Assembly (NCBI GenBank): GCA_014526335.1
Contig: JACTAT010000060.1
Span: 1,326,218 to 1,390,217 of the forward strand
Origin: Chrysaora quinquecirrha
Lineage: Eukaryota > Cnidaria > Scyphozoa > Semaeostomeae > Pelagiidae
Direction: 5' to 3'
Length of the DNA: 64,000 nucleotides
Under the pieces are notes generated by a model. The model ran no database searches. It saw nothing but the letters and a program-made list of their open reading frames with translations, and was not told the origin of the DNA. Shown piece after piece: positions 49,001 to 58,000 of this stretch. Every line of letters starts with the position of its first letter. Positions within the stretch are counted from its first letter, which is position 1. The translations under genes and the position numbers were made by a program.

Positions 49001-52000
49001 TACAAGATGAATATATAAATGAAGGAGACAATTTTTTACCTTGTTGAAAAAAGCAAATTCACTAAATGTTCCATGTTTCACAGCTTCTGCTAAAGACACA
49101 TCTTTCAAAGCTGATCTATGCTTTTTCTGTTCAGAAAAACAAGAAATAACATATATTCGGACTAGAAACTGGTATAAGGCTGAGAAGAAAGGCAAGAAAA
49201 GTAAACAAAGTGGGCAAATTAGGAAATATTGCTTAACAAACATGTTTGAAAATGTTTTTTAAGTCAAGAATGGATAAGACCTGGTGCCCCATGCACTCTA
49301 AGAGTGGAAATATAAGTCAAAGTAATAGAGATTAACTTTTCATCACCGATACTTATAGACTAAGTCATAAAGACTATAAGGTGAAGATGAAGGTGAAATG
49401 GTGTATTTAGCGCCAGTCGTTAGGACCTCAGTAGTAGGTTATTTAATCGAGACCTTGACCCTGTCTGCGTCGCTACCGTAGCTGGGGCTCGAACCCCAAA
49501 GTCACAGAGTTTCTGACACCACGAGGATGCTGGGTTAGGAAACGACATCATGGCAATAAGTCAAATCCCGCTATATTAGTTCAAATAGTTATCGTTCTAT
49601 CCTTATGAAGGATACCTTATTATGTATAACCAAATAAAAGCATTTTAGCATTAATTTATCAACAAGTAACATACCACAATAAATGGGATTCCAACCAGGA
49701 CTGCATGACCAGAGAGCAAACAACGTTCCCCAGTTAGCCACAGAGCTCAATGAAATCTCAGAGTCACTCTCCAGGTCATACAGCCCAAGGCTTTCTCCCG
49801 TCTCTCTCTCATCTCTTTTACGAGAGGAAAGCCTTGTGCTGTATGACTTAGAGAATTACTTTGCCAATTCAATGGATCTATAGTTCAGTGGAAGTATCGT
49901 TGGCTCTGGTCATGCAGCCCAGATTCTAATTCCAACTACTGTGCTTTTCCAATTGTAGAAAAATCTATGCTAGTGTTGGCCATTCAGGACAAATGCATTT
50001 TTAACATTCATTTTAGCATAAAAGTGATATAACCCTCTGCAGGAACGATAATTCACATTGCATGTAAACTTCTAAACTGCTAATCAGCCGGGGGTATCAT
50101 GAGAAGATTCACTGTACCTTCGTAGTTATCTTTTCAGAGCCATCTTTAGAATCAGTATCCATGGTTTCCGATTTCAGGGTTGGTGTCAGGGGGGCGGATG
50201 TATTTTTCCTCGATTGCTGCTTCTGTTTGGTCAGGCCCGCACTAACTGTAAATGCAAAGAAGAAAATTTAACTAGACAATCAACACTGTTGATATGACCT
50301 CGTTTTGAAATTATACAATAAAAACAGCCAAAACCCACTAAACAAGCGCCAGCCAAGACTCCATGAAGAAGCCCCAGTCTAGACTCACTACATAAGCCCC
50401 AGCCTAGACTCACTAAAAAGGACCAGTCGATATCGTCACAGGTGTATTGTTCGCGATCAATTTTCGGAAGAAATTCTTGGAAGAAACTACGGAGGTGCTC
50501 TCAGGTTTTTAAGCCAGACTTATGTTGACCTACTATACTATAGAACTAACGCCAACTACTTGTAACTGCTAACTCATTTGAACATGTCAACAACTAGACA
50601 GAACCTATAGGATACAGTTGATCGAGGTCGCATGAGCGCTCATGTGGACTGCGACTGACGGGAATAAGTTGTCAGCCAATCGCCGAAGTAGAACATGCCC
50701 ATTCCATCTGGAACCGTGCACCAACTAGTTTCCCTCAAAAAGGAATTAGCTGCAAGCTAGTTGCCAGATTCAATTCAATGCATTTTTATTTGTAGAAATA
50801 CAATTTACAATGATAAAAAGTATTCTACACGGCCCAAGAAAAACTGAGCTTATTATAATATGCTAGGTTTCTCACTAGAGATGAAACACAAAAGAAGACA
50901 AGACATGTGCTTCGAACAGAATACCCATCAGAAGAGTCAAACGTTAGGCCTACCACAAGATAAATAACCATGGTAACGCCAGGAGAACTGGCACTAGTAA
51001 TCCAGCTTTGAAATAACAATATTACACTTATCTAGCTTGTGCCGCTACAAAACTAACAGAGCGCTAATTTCGGCTGTGACTGACGGGAAGTGACGGCAAT
51101 CAGCTGTCAATTAATCACAGATAGAGCATGCCCAACTTCCTGGAACCGTGTGCCAAGTAGTTGCCGTCAGAAAACAACTAGTTGCCAATTAGTTACCTTA
51201 TGTCGACAGATTGCTATTAAATAAGTTCCGAAAAATCGCCCACTAGGAGTCGGCAACTAGTTCTGACTGTGCCGCAATGTCGACATGAGTCTAGCTTTAG
51301 ACATAGGAAAACAACCCTGATCCACAGGGGAACCATATTAACTTTATATCTTACCGGCTTGTTTCTTTGTTGGCGGTAAATAAGATGACGTATCTCTTTC
51401 TCGCATTTGGACAGCCTGTTGTATACTAATATGGCTTCCACCAGCATCCGGTAGAAACTGACTGAACTCTTGTAGCAAGTCTTCTTGACTTTGAAATAGT
51501 TTTGCAACTTGTTGATAAACCTAGGAAATATAGAAATAATAGGGAGAAATTTCATCATAAAATTTTAATATCATTAAAAAAATCAAAGCACAAGAAATAT
51601 GGAATTCAAGAAGCAGTAGAAAGACCTTTAAAGTTCAAAGGTCAAAAGTCGAAGATCGAAGGCCAAGTTTAGAGGCCACAATCCATAAGAAGTATAAACA
51701 AACACTTCCATCTACTATGGTATTGACAAAGGAAGTATAGAATTATATAAAGATTCACATCATGTATCATGATTATGTATTATGGATCATCAGAAAAAGC
51801 AATGTGGGGCTTCTTTAAACTAAAGGCCAAAAGAAATAGGGCAAAGTCAAAGGTCAGAAGTCACAATTATGAAGTCAAGGGCTAAAGGTCAATGCGATTA
51901 TACAAGTGTAACAAATATACCAACCTCGTTTGCAAGTTTTCCTTCTTTCGAGTATATCTAGAAAAGAAGCGGAATTAGAAAGAAAGGCATTAAATTAAGT

Positions 52001-55000
52001 TCTGAAATTCGCTAAAGACTGAAATTTGCTATTTTTCAATTCAAAGAAATGGGTAAAAAGGATGAAATGGATAAAAGAAGAGGAATTACTGACATTTATA
52101 TTCAAATACAGAGTTCTTCTTTTAATACACTAAATAACCATACTCAAAGGTCAACCTGACAAGGTCAAAGGTTACAGGACAAAGTTCAAGGTTCAAAGTA
52201 GCAGAGGGTCATTAAGAAATGAAAAATCAGATTACCTCTTGCTCTGTCAATGCTCGACCAAAACCATCGACAGCATTCTGCAAAGGAAAAGACATAGGGT
52301 TAAATCATATATTAATCAATCATATATTATAATAAATTATAATAATAAATTGTATACAAATTATGAATGCATAATTTGTATAATTAAGAACTTAATCATA
52401 TACAGCATATGTACCTCTTTGATGTTCTTCTGTTCGGTTTGATAATTGTTCAAAATATCGAGAAATTTTTGATAGACTTCTGGTTGTCCTTGGAAACGAT
52501 TCTTGATTTTCGTGACGTAATTGATAGCATGGTGCTGGGCCTAGGTTGAAAAACAAAAGTCAGATTAGTGCTGAGGCACCCAAACGCATTGCTACGCTCA
52601 TATCATGACAACAAATTCATATGAATATATTTACACAGATTATGGCCTTATATGAACATTTTTAGCCACTTCATTCCCTCCACCTTTTCCATCTTTCCAC
52701 CATTTCAGCCTTGGACTTCACCAGGGTCGAGTATTGGAATCCAAATGAATGGGGTTAACAAACGCTTACAACTCAAGAAGTGGTCATCATAACACACTTA
52801 AAAAATCCAAACGGGAGGACAGCCTTGGGCTGTATGACTTGGAGAGTAACTCGGCGATTTCATTGAGCTCCATAGCTCAGTGGAAACGTCGTTGGCTCAC
52901 TAATCATGCAGCCCTGGTTAGAATCCCATCTATTTCGGTATGCCACTTTGTGAATATCTATCCAGTGTTCGCCATTCATGACAAATATATACAAATATGT
53001 ATGTTGCTGAAGAAGGCTCAACATAGCCGAAACACAAGGCAAAACAGAGAGTCTTGGACTGTATGACTTAGAGAGTTATTTAAGTGTTAACATCGTTGGC
53101 TCTCTGGTCATACATACCATAATACCATAATACCATACACAATACCAATTCAGCTTGAGTTTTTTGACTGGTGCATTTCAATATGCATCTGGGTATAAAC
53201 TCCCCAATAGTCTATTGCTTCAGGCTGTCTCTTCTGATGTTTATACTCTGAAGAGTGTCAGAGGAACAAAGCCTTCGAGTATGACCAAAGATTATTCAGC
53301 TCTTTTTTGCTATCTAGAAGTTTTGTACACAACAAAGACATCTAAAAATTTTTGTCCAAAGATGTTTATCACAATTTTGAAGCTTTTTAAGACTCAAAGA
53401 CTATTTACCTTGTTTACCTGTGTCTGTGACTGTCCACCTACACTTGTTGCTCCTGGTGACGGAAGAGCTGCATTCTGGGATTGCTGTGCTTGCGATGACT
53501 GTGGTGTTAGGTGTTGTTGCGGTTGTGCTGGTTGCTTCTGCAATGGTTGTTGTATTGACTGTGGCTGAACGCTCGGAGGAGCAGATGCTTGTGGTTGTGG
53601 TTGCGCAAGAGCAGTAGTAAATGAAGAAGCCTGGGCACTAGATGAGCTTTGTTGTGGATGCGGCTGCTGAAAAAATTTTTCAAGCTAAAATATTTCTCGA
53701 TACTGAAATGGACATATTGCATTTAGTAGAGCTTTTCACGCTATAGGAACCAATGAGGTTGTATTTTTTGCATATTGTGATGGGATGTTTTTGCGTACTG
53801 TGGTGGAAACCTTGTGTAAATGCACTACTGCAGGGGTTATTATACTCATTTGGTGGGTTATTATGCCTGATGTGGTGATATGTTTTTAATACTGTAGTGG
53901 ATACGTACTTGTAGAGAGTTATCATGCTTGATGTGGTGTTATTATGCTTCATGTGGTAGTATTTTTGCGTAATGTGGTGGATATGCACTACTGTGGTGAG
54001 TTATCATGCTTGATATGGTGGGATATTATTTTTGATGTGGTGGTATTTTTTGCGTACTGTGATGGATTCAGTGGTTTGCAAAAATAAAGTAAAACTCCCA
54101 CCTCATTAAGAATAATAACCAACCACATTAGTGCTTATCCGCCACCATAGTGCCTATAGATTCGCTAGTGTCTTTACAATACGTAATAAGTCTACCTTTG
54201 CTGGAGGTGTTTGATTGACAGGTTCATTGTTCTGGATGATGGTATGAATATTGTTAGTGCCAGGTCCATGAACGCTGATTGTATTAGAACTGCCAACATT
54301 GACTTCAATTTTATATCCAGGGGGAAGGAATGTATTGAACCCAACAATTAAGTCAGGATGACCTTTGAATAATGTTGAGACTCGGCTGATTACACCAGGG
54401 GTATCAATCCTACACAACAAAAAACAATTTAATTTATTTGATTACACGCTTTTTTTATAAAGAACCTAACTCGGGGCCTAATTCTTAAAGTTCCTTATTT
54501 TTTGGATCTCTTTTGAGACGATTGTAGTCCAAAAGTTCCTTTATAGTTCCTTAATTTTAACTGCACATACAGCTTAATGACTACTATACAGAGACACTTG
54601 GACCTAAGCAAAGTTTGAGAGTACTGAAGTTGAAGGAAACATTTGGTACATTCGTAGCGTACAATTTGTGTGATTTTCGACTGGAAATGAAAGGAACCGG
54701 CGTTGTAATTCTGGATTGTTTGCAGTGTTAAAAATATTCAAGAATAAAAAGTTCTTCAGTTATTTTCTCTCTAGTAGTATAAGTTCTTTAAACTTTCGGG
54801 CCTTCTACATGTTGGTTCCTTATAAAGTGGTTCCTTCTAAAAAAAGCGTGTATTGTTTTGAAGTGAATCGGAAAACTGCTTTGCTTTTTTGAATCTAAAA
54901 TGACTTGGAACTGAAGCAAATCCAAAAATAACTCATTTATTTCGGCTTTTCAAGCAAATTTCAGGTTTCCAAGAAGTGGACTCTTTCAAGCAGCTGTCTC

Positions 55001-58000
55001 AGCAAACTATTAATGTTATAAATCAAAATTTTAATCCAACAATTGAACAATTTTGACACAAATCTTATAAGTTGGACTATTCTCCCGCTATTCTAGAGCA
55101 GGGCCCATATACACTACGACTTAAAATCTTTCTTACACGGCAAAGTGCAGAGCAAAGAAGTGTGAATTCCAGAGTTTCTGACCTAACTTTTCTGCACAGA
55201 AAATTTAACGCCTGTCAATTATTCAGACCCTTGGTGACGGTTTTGATAACTGGATTTTTTAAAGAACAAAAGACTTAGAAAATAAGGGATGCTCGAGGCA
55301 TCCCTAACTTAATTGTCGGCCCTTTGTTCCTTACTTGTGAAAATAGTAAGGAAAATTTCCTAACATCGACCATGTACATTGTGCACAAAGGTGTTAATTC
55401 GCATAATCTGAAGAAAAATGTAAGAAAGTTGCTAGTGTATATGGTCCCTAAATCTGACTTGATCCAGTCCCAAATTGTCAAAATGAGGCACCATGCAACA
55501 ACAAAGGAAAACCGAAAAGCAAATTTCTATGAAAGCAATTTGCTTGTTTCCGTCAGGAAAAGCATAGTAGCTAGACTACTGCAATGAAAAGTACTGTACA
55601 ATTATTAAATCAAATTTCTGCCTCACCCCAGAACTTCTTGAGAAGAATGCATCTGAAAGTGCATGTCAAAGCAGAAACTTTTACTGTTTGGCACATTGCA
55701 AAACATTATTATCTTACCAAAATTATCATCTTTTTGTTTAGCATGCGGTTTCTTCACAAAGTCCTCTTCAGTAAAATGGTAGAGTTACTGAGCACAGTCT
55801 TAGGACGTACAAGACTTGAATCGACGATTTTTTTTATATATATCATTATTTCTGCCTACACCTAGTTGTATTCTTCCATCCAAGTTATGTGCTTCGCTGC
55901 TTGGCTTAGTCTGCTCATGTTTTTGCTTTTTATGTCACTCTTGCTAGTTCGAATCCCGTTATTTTTCTATATTCTAAGCATTCTAGATAATGCTCTGTGG
56001 TCTCATCTACTTGGCAGTGACTGCATGTTATGTCATTATGAGAATTTTTATAGTTACTCTTAGCTTTAACCATATTCAATTTAAGCCTTAGAATTTGCCT
56101 GCTCTGACAATGATTCACTTGCCACACAAGAATGACTGACTATAATTGATTGATTTTAAGCAAGGCCTACTCACGTTTGTGATTTGAATTCTTTCATTAT
56201 ATCTAGGAACTCATTGTAAACATGAGGTTGTGAACCAAACTGCAATTTCACTTGATCCAAATATGATAAAGCATCTTCAACCTGACAAAAGTGAAAAAGT
56301 GATCAAATTATCACAATTTAATATCTCCAACTAAATACACTAAATTTCTAAAAGAAGTTATCTTTACCAATCTTATTACTTTACAAACCAAGAACTTCAA
56401 TTTAGCTTTTGACCAATTTTACCAGCATACATAATTGTGAAAGTGAAGTTTACCTTTTTAATTGATGCATTTTGATCTGCATCAGGTATAAATACTACCT
56501 TAGTTAATTGTTTTGGTTTGTTTCTAACATTTATACTCTGAGAAGTGTCAGATAAAATCTAATGCCCAGAGATGGTTCTGCCATTTCTCACAATTTTAAA
56601 GTTGTGTACAGGCAGCTGGAAGTGTGGCATTCAAGAGAGAGCAGCGTTTATCTGAGGGTGGCGTTTATTAAAGGAAATACGGTATGATCTTGCCTTGTTT
56701 CTTCAACACATTTAAGAACTGCCTACCTTCAATCTTTGAAAATGTTGTTGTCCAGACACTTGACTTGCACTATTCTGTGGATGTGCTGCATAGGGGGCCT
56801 AGTAAAAACACAAAAATATTATATTACGGTTTAACATTGCAGTAAATTAAAGAAAGCATGAAAGGAATATGAAGCAATCATGACATGATGCGAATTTTTT
56901 TCTCAGCTTTTTCTCAAACTATAACATTGTGATAAACAGCAGAAACATTTTGGGCATACTTAAAAAAGATTTTATCGTTTGACATTCCTCACAGTATGAA
57001 CGTCAGAAACATGACCGAAACAATAGACTAAGGTGGAATTTATACCCAGATGCGGCTCAAAATGCACCAGTCAGAAAGAAAAGGTGAGTTGGCATTGGTG
57101 CATTTCAAGCCGCATCTGGGTATAAATTCTGCCTTAGTGTATTGTTTCGGTCATGTTTCTGATGTTCATACTCTGAGGAGTGTCAGATGAAAAAAGCTTT
57201 TAAGTATGCCCGAAAATGATTCCACTGTTTATTGCAATTTTGAAGTTTTGTACAACTCAAAGTTGAAGCTTAGTGAGGCATCTGACCTAAGGCATCAAAA
57301 CACTTGCCGTGAGGAACAAAAGGAAATCTGCAAGCAAGACTTGGGGGTGCACTCTTTTAGAGCCTTTTTCGGTGTCTTCTTTTTTCTCGATACCTCTTAG
57401 AGATCAAAAGCCCGTTCCATTGGAAACTCTGAGGAAAATCAGAGTCCTTGCAGACTTTAAATTTGAGGTTTTTGAGACACTAAATTACCTGAACATGGAC
57501 ATTTTGTCCCTGCTGGTGGGGATGAACAGAAGAACCTCCAGATTGTGATCCTTGGGTTGGTCTGTTATAACAAAAGATAAATTAACAATAGCAATGCATT
57601 TCAATTATATATTACAAAATGTTTGTCAGTTGCCCTAAGTTGGGGGAGTTGGAAATGGGGCAAGTTGGTAGTGGGGTGAGTTTGTAGTGAGGTGAGCAGA
57701 CTAGAAACTGTTCAATTAGACAGCGTTAAATAGTGGAAACATTTTGGGCATACTTAAAAGCTTTTTTGGTCTGACACTCCTCAGAGTATGAATGTCAGAA
57801 ACAGACTGAAACAATAGACAAAGGCGGAATTTATACTTGAAAATTATTTGAAGAGTCCAAGTGAGAAAGTCTCAGAGAATTCTCACTTGAACTCTTCAAT
57901 TAATTTTCATTGTTCTTCCACCAAAATTGATTGTTGATTAAAACACAATGCCAATTCAGCTTTTCTTTCTGATTGCTGCACTTCGAACTGAATCTGGGTA

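Noticed and set aside
53155..53617. Plus-strand ORFs of 137 and 65 codons
   Set aside because: They are antisense to the Gln-rich SIN3 exon and an element G arm; the Cys-rich and Val-rich composition comes from CAG/CAA codons read backwards.
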